DNA from: Nonomuraea jiangxiensis
GTDB taxonomy: Bacteria > Actinomycetota > Actinomycetes > Streptosporangiales > Streptosporangiaceae
NCBI RefSeq assembly: GCF_900099965.1
Contig: NZ_FNDJ01000049.1
Location: 1 to 49,572, forward strand
Length of the DNA: 49,572 nt
Direction of reading: 5' to 3'
Positions 40,112-47,949 of this stretch are shown here, in pieces (within the stretch, counting starts at the first letter, position 1; each line of letters begins with the position of its first letter). Under the pieces are notes generated by a model. It had not been told where the DNA came from. It saw only the letters and a list, made by a program, of their open reading frames with translations, and searched no databases. The position numbers and the translations under genes were made by a program.

Positions 40112-40424
40112 CTTTGCTGTTCGAGCACATCAACTTCCACGGGTTCTACCCGTTCAATCGCCCTGAGCTGGGAGGCGGGCTGCGCGAGCTTCGTGATCCG
40201 AACGTTGGCCCTGATGAGGAGGGCTGAGGTCGATGGGTGTGCCGCGCGAGGGCCTGGGCACGATGGCCGATCCGGCGAAACCGGCGGCGGCGCTGGACGA
40301 GGTCGGCTTCGGCGGTGACGCGAGCGGAGGTTCTCCTCTCCGAGGCGGACGTAGCGGCCAGGTCGCCGAGCGGTTCCTGCTCAGCACAGGACAATAGATC
40401 GCTTCTGGGTGCAACATATCGGGG
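40112..40424. other. Stretch before the SigE-type operon
   Basis: No gene was recognised; the promoter of the sigma operon presumably lies at its right end. Confidence 0.3.
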
Positions 40425-40949
40425 GTGCGCGTGCGTCCCTGGGGCGTGGAGTTTGAGGATTTCGTACGAGCCCGTGGCGGCGCGTTGCACCGGTACGGGT
40501 TTGTGCTCACCGGCAACGCCGACGACGCCGCCGACCTCGTTCAGGAGGCGCTGATCCGGCTGGGCGATACCTGGCAGCGGGTACGGAACAAGGACAACCC
40601 CGAGGGGTACGTGCGCACGATCATGGCCAGGCAGCACATCAGCTGGTGGCGGCGCAGGCGCCGGGAGCACCTGGTGGACGCGGTGCCCGAGGGCTCCTAC
40701 CGCGACCGGCGGGCCGATCCTGACCTGTGGGAAGACCTGGGCACTCTGCCGCGCAAGCAGCGCGCCGTTCTGGTCCTGCGCTATTACGAGGACATGTCCG
40801 ACCAGGAGATCGCCGCCACTCTCGGCATCTCGCCCGGAACCGTGCGCAGCCAGGCGTCCCGCGCTCTGGCCAAACTTCGCGCACGGCATGCGGAGCAGTC
40901 AGCCGTACCGTCGTGGAACAACCCGTCGCCAGGAAGGACGACCCCATGA
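40425..40949 (+). CDS. SigE-family ECF RNA polymerase sigma factor
   Basis: A 174-residue sigma-70-type protein. Region 2: FEDFVRARGGALHRYGFVLT, GNADDAADLVQEALIRL and YVRTIMARQHISWWRRRRRE. Region 4: LPRKQRAVLVLRYYEDMSDQ and EIAATLGISPGTVRSQASRA. The W-W-R-R cluster after region 2 and the overall length are typical of the actinomycete SigE50-like group. GTG 40425 is annotated, but GTG 40446 is also possible. It overlaps the next gene by four bases (ATGA). Confidence 0.92.
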   Translation: MRVRPWGVEFEDFVRARGGALHRYGFVLTGNADDAADLVQEALIRLGDTWQRVRNKDNPEGYVRTIMARQHISWWRRRRREHLVDAVPEGSYRDRRADPDLWEDLGTLPRKQRAVLVLRYYEDMSDQEIAATLGISPGTVRSQASRALAKLRARHAEQSAVPSWNNPSPGRTTP

Positions 40950-42226
40950 GCGACCGTTTCGAGGAGAGGCTGGTCAGCACGCTCAGCGTGGCCGGCGACT
41001 TGGCCCCGCAGCCAGCCGGTGACCTTGTCGCTCAGCTCGCCGTACGGCGGCGCCGTACCAGACGACGGGTGCGTGTGACTCTGGCGGTGGCGGCGAGCGT
41101 AATGATCGCCGGATCGGCCGCCACGGCGCTGACTTTTCAGGGCGGGTTTGCGGAGGACACCTCGGTGGTCGCCGTGCCGCCCGTTCCCGACGACCTCTCA
41201 GGGCTGGTCCCACCCGACCTTGACACCATGCCTCCCGCCGCAGCAGATGTCTGGCCCGAGGCCGTCACCACCATCCCCGCGGCGGCGGCCGCCGACGGCT
41301 GGCGTTACCGCCCGGTCACTGCCCTCAGCGCCACCGAGGTCCTGCTCACCGCCGAGTCATCGTTCGAAAAGGCCGGCCGTCTGGAGATCTACGACACAGA
41401 CAAGCGCGACACCACTGTGCTCGGCACGATGCCGGAACCCGAGAATGTGAAAGGCTACTACGCGCAGAAGGTCGAAGCCGGTCCCGGCCACATCGCCTGG
41501 TACGGCACAACCCCGAACGACGATCGGGACTGGGCCGACCTGTGGGTGATGCCGAGGGACGGCGGGCGGGCCACCCAAGCTGCCGTGCTGACCGGCGACG
41601 TCGCGAGGATCGAGCGCATCGGCGTGACAGCCGACCATATCGTCTGGTCAGTTCGGTCGGGCGGCGTGTACCGGGTACCGATCGCGGGCGGGGCTCCCGA
41701 GAAGATCGCAGGCTCGGACGGACTCAAGTTGTACTCCTGGCCGTGGGCGACCGGGCGGGCGAACCTGATGGTGAACCTGGAGACGGGAGAACAGCGCAGC
41801 CCGCAGGGCCTGTCCGGGCTCAACGACGTGACCTGCAGCCCCGAATGGTGTGTAGGCACCCTCGGCCAGCAGCACGTGGTGCAACGGTTCGACGGCACCG
41901 GCCGCAGAACCGTCCCCGATGACATCCGGATGACCTCCACCGACATCTCCGGCAGGTTCCTCGTATCCGGGTTCCAGATCCTCGACATGTCCAACGGGCA
42001 CGCCGCACACGTCGGAGCGGTGGGCCCGCAGGGCGTCAGCGGCGCTAGGGGCATCTCCTCATCACCCACTTCCATCTGGTACTGGCGTGCGGGGAAGATC
42101 GACTATCGGCGCGTCTGCCCCGATGCTGAGGGCGACTCACCATCGCGGATATGCGCAATGACAGAAGTGGGCAAGGCCACCGAATACGACCTGCTGAACT
42201 TGGACGCCGTGGCCCCGTCCGAATAG
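40946..42226 (+). CDS. Membrane-anchored partner of the SigE-type sigma factor (beta-propeller-like)
   Basis: A 426-residue protein: short cytoplasmic N-terminus, one membrane helix at about residues 43-65 (VRVTLAVAASVMIAGSAATA) and a large exported domain. The exported part has blade-like strands (GHIAWYGTTPNDDRDWADLW, HIVWSVRSGGVYRVPIAGGA, CSPEWCVGTLGQQHVVQRFD) resembling a WD40/TolB-like propeller. It is translationally coupled to the sigma gene. Such partners usually restrain or sense for the sigma factor, but no zinc anti-sigma motif is present at the N-terminus, so that role is inferred. Confidence 0.85.
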   Translation: MSDRFEERLVSTLSVAGDLAPQPAGDLVAQLAVRRRRTRRRVRVTLAVAASVMIAGSAATALTFQGGFAEDTSVVAVPPVPDDLSGLVPPDLDTMPPAAADVWPEAVTTIPAAAAADGWRYRPVTALSATEVLLTAESSFEKAGRLEIYDTDKRDTTVLGTMPEPENVKGYYAQKVEAGPGHIAWYGTTPNDDRDWADLWVMPRDGGRATQAAVLTGDVARIERIGVTADHIVWSVRSGGVYRVPIAGGAPEKIAGSDGLKLYSWPWATGRANLMVNLETGEQRSPQGLSGLNDVTCSPEWCVGTLGQQHVVQRFDGTGRRTVPDDIRMTSTDISGRFLVSGFQILDMSNGHAAHVGAVGPQGVSGARGISSSPTSIWYWRAGKIDYRRVCPDAEGDSPSRICAMTEVGKATEYDLLNLDAVAPSE

Positions 42227-42690
42227 AACATGCCGCTCTGTCGCGAACCAGGAGCCCTCATCCAGCTCCGATGGGAACCAGAACGAGGTCTCAGCAGGGC
42301 GACGACGACCGAACGTCAGCCACACGCCATCATCTATGTGACAGGGAAGTGCCCCTTCCCTGTCATATAGGAGCCCCTGGTGATTGCCGAACCCGCACCA
42401 GGCTCCACCCCCGACCGACAGCGCGCCGTGGGCGAGCTCGCCCAGCACGCCTTCGAGACCGCGGGCAAACTGCGGATCTCACACCCCAGGGCGACCAGGT
42501 GCTTGAGGTCCGCCCGGAAGGACGGCCAGGCCTCACCCAGCACCGCGGGCGCGTTGACCAGCGCGTCCAGGCGGTCATACCAGGGGTGGTAACTCCCGCG
42601 TCCGGACACCGCCAACTGCAGCGCACGCAGGGTGCTCTCCCGGTGAGCCGCCGCATCGTCCCGGCTGGCGCCGGCCGTCCGCTCGTCTGC
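42137..42690 (-). pseudogene. Frameshifted, 5'-truncated conserved gene of unknown function
   Basis: The minus strand reads ESTLRALQLAVSGRGSYHPW, then YDRLDALVNAPAVLGEAWPS, FRADLKHLVALGCEIRSLPA. After a slip near 42440 it continues VLGELAHGALSVGGGAWCGF, DDGVWLTFGRRRPAETSFWF and PSELDEGSWFATERHVLFGR. Both blocks are strongly protein-like. No start is present (serine-recombinase sequence begins near 42690), and the 3' end overlaps the convergent sigma-partner gene. Likely a broken gene; one indel could be a sequencing error. Confidence 0.6.
42336..42368 (+). terminator. Possible terminator hairpin downstream of the SigE operon
   Basis: Eleven-base perfect arms TGACAGGGAAG (42339-42349) and CTTCCCTGTCA (42355-42365) around TGCCC, extendable to 42336-42368, 113 bases after the partner gene's stop. 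It lies inside the antisense broken gene, so it may instead be coding sequence that happens to pair. Confidence 0.45.
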
Positions 42691-42950
42691 GTCCGACGCT
42701 GTACTTGGTGGCCAGGTCGGCCAGGGACGCCTCGCCCTCTGCGTAGCGGCGGCGGATGGAGCGCCGGGCTGGTTCGGGGAGTTTGGGCTGCTTGCCCTTG
42801 AGCTTGCCGTTCTTCTTGGCCAGGGCCATGCCCTCTCGGGTGCGCAGGTGCCCGAGGTTGGCCTCGAACTCGGCGACCATGGCGAGGGTTTGCAGGAACA
42901 GCCGGCCGCCGACCCGGGTTCCGTTCACGCCCTCAAGCGTTCCGGATAGC
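42690..42950 (-). pseudogene. Serine-recombinase C-terminal fragment
   Basis: The minus strand encodes GTRVGGRLFLQTLAMVAEFE, then ANLGHLRTREGMALAKKNGK, LKGKQPKLPEPARRSIRRRY and EGEASLADLATKYSVGR. This is the E-helix and C-terminal helix-turn-helix of a small resolvase/invertase. The catalytic N-terminal domain (Ser-10 region) is missing, and the last helix is cut at 42690. Confidence 0.7.
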
Positions 42951-43023
42951 CCCCCATCACCGGAACAGAACGCGGAACACCTATACGAAACACCCTCGAC
43001 CTGGGGCGCTCTCCCGGGCGGCT

Positions 43024-43058
43024 GGTGTTCCGGGTGGGGGATCCCCCACCGGAACACC
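43024..43058. repeat. 35-bp near-perfect palindrome
   Basis: GGTGTTCCGG-GTGGGGGA faces TCCCCCAC-CGGAACACC, a 17-bp stem with one extra G on the left and no loop. Flanking copies of GGAACACC (42977, 43051) and related GTTCCG pieces occur nearby. It could be a recombination site of the adjacent resolvase remnant or an operator. Confidence 0.55.
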
Positions 43059-43288
43059 CACACCATGGTTACTGTCCGCGTTCACCCCTTGTCATCGGAT
43101 TTCGCGCGCTGTCGGTCACCCACTCGTCGCGGTTGGGAGGGCATTCCAGTGCTGTCTGCTCGAGGGGCGGCAGGTCCACGATCTGCAGCCTGTCGTCTCT
43201 CCGGGGGCGCGACGACCTCGATGCCGGCGTGATATCGACGAGTCCCATTCGTTGATATCGAGCGCCGTAGTGCCGGACAGCACCCGGT
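43059..43288. other. Stretch without an intact gene
   Basis: A minus-strand frame with DDRLQIVDLPPLEQTALECP is mildly protein-like. No family was recognised. Confidence 0.25.
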
Positions 43289-43633
43289 TCAGGCAGGGTC
43301 CGGCTCGACGAAGATCCAGTGCTCGACGAGTCGGCCGTCGACGACTCGGACCATGTCCATGCCGCGGGTCTCGGCACCGCCCGAGCCCGGGACGCCGCGT
43401 AGTCGGTAGAGGTTGGCAACCCACTCGCCGTCCTCCACGGTCCGCTCGGTGACGACCTCCAGGCCGGACGCCAGCAGACCTTCCCATTTCCGCCGCCAGT
43501 CCGCGTGGCTGACCACCCGTCCCTGGTCACGGGACTCCGGAGCGATCAGCCCGATGGCGCCGTCCACGTCACCCTCGGCACGAGCCCTGATGATCGCCCG
43601 GACGACGTCGCCCGGTCCCTTCACTGTGTCCAA
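43289..43633 (-). CDS. SnoaL-like (NTF2-fold) protein
   Basis: A 114-residue protein from a TTG start at 43633, chosen because GGAGG lies eight bases upstream. VVRAIIRARAEGDVDGAIGL, IAPESRDQGRVV and the strand set MDMVRVVDGRLVEHWIFVEP match the SnoaL/NTF2 fold (ligand-binding or cyclase-like). It is divergent from a TetR gene with a 22-bp perfect palindrome between them, so it is very likely under that repressor. Substrate unknown. Confidence 0.82.
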   Translation of the reverse strand: MDTVKGPGDVVRAIIRARAEGDVDGAIGLIAPESRDQGRVVSHADWRRKWEGLLASGLEVVTERTVEDGEWVANLYRLRGVPGSGGAETRGMDMVRVVDGRLVEHWIFVEPDPA

Positions 43634-43650
43634 TCGACTCACCTCCGACG

Positions 43651-43672
43651 AAACGGGGATCGATCCCCGTTT
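43651..43672. promoter_or_regulatory. TetR operator between the SnoaL-like and TetR genes
   Basis: AAACGGGGATC followed directly by its reverse complement forms a 22-bp perfect palindrome, 18 bases from the SnoaL-like start and 52 from the TetR start. A further half-site, ACGGGGA, is at 43688. Confidence 0.82.
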
Positions 43673-43723
43673 TAGATATGGAACAATACGGGGACTGCCC
43701 CCCGGTTGACAAGGAGGCCCGGT

Positions 43724-44317
43724 ATGCAGCCACCGCCGCGTCGTGTCGACGCCGCACGCAACCGCAAGCGGCTGCTCGCGGCCGCCGACACCGTGTTGAA
43801 CAGCCACGGCGCGGCTGCGTCGCTGGACGAGATCGCCAGAGTCGCGGGGGTCGGCAATGCCACGCTCTACCGGCACTTCCCGACCCGGGGGCGGCTGATC
43901 GAGGCCGTGTACGAGCAGCGGATCCAGGACCTGTGTGACAGTGCCCGTGACCTCGCGGCAGCCTCGGACCCCGGTGCGGCGCTAACGGCGTGGCTGCGGT
44001 TTGTCGCCGCGCACGTCACCAACAGCCGCCTACTCAGGGAGGCGTTCCTCGCCGACCACCCGAGCCCCGCTGACGTCGAGCCGCCGCAGGCGACCGCCTG
44101 GCACGATTCGCTCTTCGAGGCCGCCGCGCCGCTGTTGGCCCGCGCCCAGGACGCCGGTGCGGTGCGACCCGACATCGGGATCGCGGAGTTGCTCACGTTC
44201 CTGACCGCCGCCACCCGAGCCGCCCCGCTGTGCGCCGACCGCGCCCTCGAACTGCTGATGGAGGGCGTCCTCCCGCGACCTGCGCTCGCCCCGGCACGGC
44301 CCGATACCGGCGGGTAG
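43724..44317 (+). CDS. TetR-family repressor
   Basis: A 197-residue protein from ATG 43724 (AAGGAGG eight bases upstream). The DNA-binding domain is typical: RVDAARNRKRLLAAADTVLN, ASLDEIARVAGVGNATLYRH, FPTRGRLIEAVY. The ligand domain resembles the SbtR-like C-terminal family (AAHVTNSRLLREAFLADHPS, LLTFLTAATRAAPLCADRAL). It is divergent from the SnoaL-like gene and shares the palindrome at 43651-43672, so it is an autorepressor controlling that neighbour. Confidence 0.9.
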   Translation: MQPPPRRVDAARNRKRLLAAADTVLNSHGAAASLDEIARVAGVGNATLYRHFPTRGRLIEAVYEQRIQDLCDSARDLAAASDPGAALTAWLRFVAAHVTNSRLLREAFLADHPSPADVEPPQATAWHDSLFEAAAPLLARAQDAGAVRPDIGIAELLTFLTAATRAAPLCADRALELLMEGVLPRPALAPARPDTGG

Positions 44318-44396
44318 CAACCTCGGAGAGGCTGACCACCAACTCGACCGGCAGGACTGCCTCGGCTCCGGCAGGCGACAGCGCGGCCGAGCGGCC

Positions 44397-44985
44397 TCAC
44401 GGAGCAGCTATGGCCCGGGTTCCGATGTGCGGTGCGCCGAACAGCACCCGTGGTTCGAGATCGAGCTGGGTGGTGGCGGTCTGGTCGGATGGGGTGAGGT
44501 TGAGGGTCCAGTTGCCGAATCGGCGGATGGTGTGGGTGATGTAGGGCGAGACGGTGGCGTTGGCGGCGTTGGTGATGTCGCAGGCGTTGGAGTAGATGAT
44601 GCAGTTGGCGATCAGCTCGTTGAACTTCACCACCTTCTCCTGGTGGTCGGGGTCGTTGTGGCCGATGAGCTTGCCGCCGAACATCAGCCAGTCAGCGAAC
44701 CCGTGGAAGGCCTCGGTGCGGTTGGTGATGGCGGTGATCTGCTCACGCAGCGTCGGCTCGGACAGGTAACGCAGCAGCGCGGCCGAGCTCGCGGAAGGCC
44801 CGGTACAGGCGGTTCTTGCGCGAATGGTTAACCAGCCGGCGCAGCAGCGTCACCGACGACAGCTTGTTCTCCCGGATCCGAGATCGCGGTGCGCAGCAGA
44901 TCGCTCCAGTGCGTCTCGATCAGCTTCCAGTCCACCGCCTGGTCGCCGAACAGCGAGTCGATGTGGCTGTGGCGGACGGTTCGCT
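44397..44985 (-). mobile_element. Tn3-family transposase C-terminal remnant with several lesions
   Basis: Reading the minus strand across frames: HIDSLFGDQAVDWKLIETHW, SDLLRTAIS, LSSVTLLRRLVNHSRKNRLY, RAFRELGR, RYLSEPTLREQITAITNRTE, AFHGFADWLMFGGKLIGHND, EKVVKFNELIANCIIYSNAC, ATVSPYITHTIRRFGNWTLN and LDLEPRVLFG. This is the last third of a Tn3-type TnpA (the Streptomyces/Tn4811-like group). Two frameshifts (near 44775 and 44875) and a loss of about 15 residues after DITNAAN make it dead. Confidence 0.8.
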
Positions 44986-44990
44986 GGAAT

Positions 44991-45075
44991 CTATCGTGGC
45001 AGGGTGGACCGGCGTCCGGGGTGGGCGGCGTAGACGTACTTCATGGCGGTGGGGGAGGAGATGCCGAACACGCGC
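44991..45075 (-). pseudogene. Integrase C-terminal tail fragment (copy 1)
   Basis: The minus strand reads RVFGISSPTAMKYVYAAHPG, RRSTLPR, then TAG. It is the tail of large actinomycete integrases (…HTADPVHLMRVFGIxxxTAMKYxxAAHPERRSxLPR). A second, longer copy lies at 47590-47853 on the other strand; both are followed by Tn3 sequence. Confidence 0.65.
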
Positions 45076-45234
45076 CGACAGCGCAGCCACGAGGCTGCCT
45101 TCGCGATCATCGAGTACCACCTCGACCGCCTCTTCGGGCCAGCGGCCACACTACGGCAGCCCTCGGACTGAGCCGCACCGACCCGGGCTCCTCACCTGCA
45201 CCCCGACCAGCAACTATTCATCCTCGCGGCTCGT

Positions 45235-45420
45235 TTCTGCCAGATTGGCACCCGTGGAGGCCCTGGATTACCTGCGCCCTGGCGACACGCTCGCGATGCC
45301 CTCCTGGATCGGTTGGGCCGCTCCCTCCAAGACGCTCCCTCCAAGACCTCATATCGATCGCGGCCGGAAGGTGGTGACCGGGATCGACGGCGAGCCGCTT
45401 CGCATTAACCACGTCGCACG
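45235..45420 (+). pseudogene. Serine-recombinase N-terminal fragment disrupted by a 14-bp duplication
   Basis: Plus-strand codons give VEALDYLRPGDTLAM and, in the next frame, LLDRLGRSLQD, then after a 14-base duplication LISIAAG. (RP)xLxxxLxYLRPGDTLVVxxLDRLGRSLxDLI is the conserved core following the catalytic serine in resolvases. Removing one repeat copy restores LQDLI. The catalytic N-terminus is not present. Confidence 0.65.
45320..45347 (+). repeat. 14-bp tandem duplication
   Basis: GCTCCCTCCAAGAC occurs twice in succession (45320-45333 and 45334-45347) within the resolvase fragment. Confidence 0.92.
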
Positions 45421-45526
45421 CCCTGTTTTGACTGGTCGGCTCATGGGCATTTCGTCCCGCTCGGTCTTCCGGGCGTCGAGCGCCACTTCGGCGGCTGTCG
45501 GGAAACCTTGGAGGCCGGGTGAGGCG

Positions 45527-46300
45527 TCAGGCTGGGCGACGGACCGCGTCGCCGCCGCCGTCGGCTGGGTGCGGGGGGTTGCCGGGCGCGGAGACGGAGA
45601 AGTCGACCTTGAGCGCGTAGCGGTGCGCCACGTAGGAGCTAATCGTGTATTCGAGAGGGTTCCCCTGCTGGTCGATGATGGAGCGCGTTTCGACGAGCAT
45701 CGGCGTGGTGCGGTCAACGTCGAGTTCGCGCGCATCGTCGTCGGCTGTGCGCGCTGTGAGGATGGAGGAGCCGAGGGTCGGGGGCAGTCCTGCGCGGCGG
45801 AGGGTCTGGTGCAGTGAGCCGGTCTCCAGGTCGGCGGTGAGCAGCGCGTCGAGGGTGGCGGGGAACGTGGCGCGTTCGATGGCCACGGGCAGGTCGTTGA
45901 AGAGCCGGACGCGGCTGATGGCGACCACGGACGCGGGCTGCGTGGTGAGAGCCGGGTAGAGGGCGGCCGCCTCCTGGCGGGAAGCAGGGCGCACGGCGGC
46001 CTCCAGGACCCGGGAACGCGGTGTCTTGCCAAGGGCGCGGGCCTGGTCATGGAAGCTCAGCAGGGTGCCGACCGGCCGGGCGGCGGCGGCCTGCCGCACG
46101 AAGCTGCCCCGCCCGGGGACCCGCTCCAGCAGGCCGTCGCGCTCCAGTCGGACCAGAGCGGCGCGCGCCGTCATCCGGGAGACACCGAACTCCTGCGCCA
46201 GCCGCGATTCGGAGGGGAACGGATCGCCGTCGCCAGCGCCTTCGAGGCGCCGGCGCAGTTGTTTCTCGATGCGCTCGTACAGCGGTTGCGACGCGGCCAT
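45527..46300 (-). CDS. GntR/HutC-family regulator, probable deoC repressor
   Basis: A 257-residue protein from ATG 46300. The winged helix reads PLYERIEKQLRRRLEGAGDG, FPSESRLAQEFGVSRMTARA, ALVRLERDGLLERVPGRGSF. The UTRA/HutC ligand domain follows (VVAISRVRLFNDLPVAIERA, FPATLDALLTADLETGSLHQ, TPMLVETRSIIDQQGNPLEY). HutC proteins sense sugars, nucleosides or similar small metabolites. It is divergent from deoC with a CTGTATATACAG palindrome between them, so deoxynucleoside or deoxyribose phosphate is a likely inducer. GGAGG is rather far (12 bases) from the start. Confidence 0.9.
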   Translation of the reverse strand: MAASQPLYERIEKQLRRRLEGAGDGDPFPSESRLAQEFGVSRMTARAALVRLERDGLLERVPGRGSFVRQAAAARPVGTLLSFHDQARALGKTPRSRVLEAAVRPASRQEAAALYPALTTQPASVVAISRVRLFNDLPVAIERATFPATLDALLTADLETGSLHQTLRRAGLPPTLGSSILTARTADDDARELDVDRTTPMLVETRSIIDQQGNPLEYTISSYVAHRYALKVDFSVSAPGNPPHPADGGGDAVRRPA

Positions 46301-46372
46301 GGCGGATGCGTTCCTCCTCAGTCGGATGGTGTCGGCTCCCAGTGTGACGCCGGTCGACACCGTCACATAGAT

Positions 46373-46393
46373 CTGTATAGGCTGTATATACAG
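46373..46393 (+). promoter_or_regulatory. GntR/HutC operator in the deoC promoter
   Basis: The perfect palindrome CTGTATATACAG (46382-46393) is preceded by the partial copy CTGTATAG (46373-46380). It is 30 bases upstream of deoC and 73 upstream of the divergent GntR gene. Confidence 0.75.
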
Positions 46394-46422
46394 CTTACCT
46401 CAGGCGACCGAAGGAGAGCATC

Positions 46423-47181
46423 ATGTCCGTGGCCTCGATCGACGTCCCGCGCTGGGAGGGTCACCTGCCCTCACGTGGGCAGGTGGCGAAGATGATCGAC
46501 CACTCGCTGCTGCGACCCGAACTGACTCGGGCCGAGGTCGAGGACGGCCTGGCGACTGCCCTGGAGTACCGCACGGCGTCGGTGTGCGTGCGGCCCACCG
46601 ACGTGGCGGCTGCGGCCGCCGCGCTACGCGGCAGCCAGGTTCGCGTCGGTACGGTCGTCGGCTTCCCGCACGGCAGCAGCACCACGCAGGCGAAGGTCTT
46701 CGAGACCACCGAACTGATCTCACTGGGAGCGGAAGAGATCGACATGGTGATCAACATCGGCCGCCTGCGCGGCGGCGACGTCGCGTTCATACAGAACGAG
46801 ATCGCCGCCGTAGTCCAGGCCGCCGAGGGACGCCCCGTCAAAGTGATCTTCGAGAACGCTTACCTGACCGACCAGGACAAGACCGCCGGATACAAGGCTG
46901 CCGAGACTGCGGGCGCAGCCTTCATCAAGACCAGCACCGGGTTCGCCCCCGGCGGCGCAACGGCCGCCGACATCGCCCTGATGCGACGCACCGTGTCCCC
47001 CCACGTGCAGGTCAAGGCCGCCGGAGGCGTTCGCACCCTGGACGCGCTCCTGCACCTGCACCAGCTCGGCGCCACCCGCTTCGGAGCCACGGCCACCGCG
47101 GCGATCCTCGACGACCTGGACAGCCGCCGCAACGGCCGCCCGCCCACCGCGAGCGCCGCCGAACTGACGGCGCGCTACTGA
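46423..47181 (+). CDS. deoC: Deoxyribose-phosphate aldolase
   Basis: A 252-residue class I aldolase converting 2-deoxy-D-ribose 5-phosphate into glyceraldehyde 3-phosphate and acetaldehyde, in deoxynucleoside breakdown. Key residues are visible: Asp107 in EIDMVINIG, the Schiff-base Lys169 in AAFIKTSTGFAPGGAT, and Lys198 in HVQVKAAGGVRTLDALL. The N-terminal IDHSLLRPELT and VGTVVGFPHGSSTTQAKVFE blocks are standard. ATG 46423 follows GAAGGAGAG. Other deo genes (phosphorylase, kinase) are absent nearby, so this unit works alone or with genes elsewhere. Confidence 0.95.
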   Translation: MSVASIDVPRWEGHLPSRGQVAKMIDHSLLRPELTRAEVEDGLATALEYRTASVCVRPTDVAAAAAALRGSQVRVGTVVGFPHGSSTTQAKVFETTELISLGAEEIDMVINIGRLRGGDVAFIQNEIAAVVQAAEGRPVKVIFENAYLTDQDKTAGYKAAETAGAAFIKTSTGFAPGGATAADIALMRRTVSPHVQVKAAGGVRTLDALLHLHQLGATRFGATATAAILDDLDSRRNGRPPTASAAELTARY

Positions 47182-47280
47182 ATGGGAAGCCTCGTTGGAG
47201 GGCGTAGCGCCTCCACGACCCGCGTGGTTATGCGCCTGCGAGGTCGAGGCGGGTGTCCATGTCGGCCCTCCGCTCGCCGG

Positions 47281-47530
47281 GTAGCCCCGGTGCATTGCTG
47301 CACTGGGCCCCTCAGAACCGTGCGTGCCACTCGTCGCGGCACACGGCTCAAGCAAGCCCCGAGGGGCGGTTCTGGATTGCTGCGCTGGTCCCTCTGCGTT
47401 GGCGGGCGAGGTGCCCGCGATGGCAGGAGGCGTGGACGAGGCGGGTTTGGTCATCGTCCGATGTGCCGGGTCGGCCGTGGTGCACGAGATAGTCAGCGAC
47501 TATCGCGCGCTTGACGACCTGAAGCCACCA
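47281..47530 (-). ncRNA. Group II intron 3' remnant (end of RT/HNH gene plus domains V-VI)
   Basis: Reading the minus strand: VVKRAIVADYLVHHGRPGTS, DDDQTRLVHASCHRGHLARQ, RRGTSAAIQNRPSGLA, then TGA. This matches the HNH endonuclease end of an intron-encoded reverse transcriptase. Its stop overlaps a 35-base domain V (47315-47349) with GAGCCG at one end and CGGTTC at the other, including the catalytic AGC triad. A domain VI-like hairpin (CCAGTGCAGCAATGCACC) follows, and the intron would end with CTAC at about 47281. The rest of the intron and the RT domain are missing. Confidence 0.7.
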
Positions 47531-47589
47531 CCGTTCCCATTGGTCGGGGGACTGCGGCGGTTGCTCCGCGAACGCCGCCGCCGCTGCCC

Positions 47590-47853
47590 CGCACCGCCAA
47601 CCCGCACCTGCTCCCCAGCGGGCAGACGGCCGTCATGGACACCCGTCCGCCGATCTCCAGCATGGTGATGAACGACGTCTTCAAGCCCCACGGGCTCAGC
47701 GCCTCCAAACTCCGGCAGGACCGCATCCTCGACGAGGCCAAGCACACCGCCGACCCCGTCCACCTCATGCGCGTGTTCGGCATCGGCGCCAGGACCGCCA
47801 TGAAGTACGTCTACGCCGTCCACCCCGAGCGGCGATCCGCCCTGCCGCGCTAG
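47590..47853 (+). pseudogene. Integrase C-terminal tail fragment (copy 2)
   Basis: Plus-strand codons read NPHLLPSGQTAVMDTRPPIS, SMVMNDVFKPHGLSASKLRQ, DRILDEAKHTADPVHLMRVF, then GIGARTAMKYVYAVHPERRS ALPR and TAG. This is the C-terminal portion of a large actinomycete tyrosine recombinase or its DNA-binding tail. The catalytic domain is missing. It is inverted relative to copy 1 at 44991, with a 25-base identical run between them. Confidence 0.68.
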
Positions 47854-47949
47854 GTTTCGACGAACCCGACCTCGTCAGGCAGCCAGGGCCGGGACCACGA
47901 GCGGGTTCCGCTCGATCCTTGTCCAGGAATCGGCGAACCCGCGCGCTTC

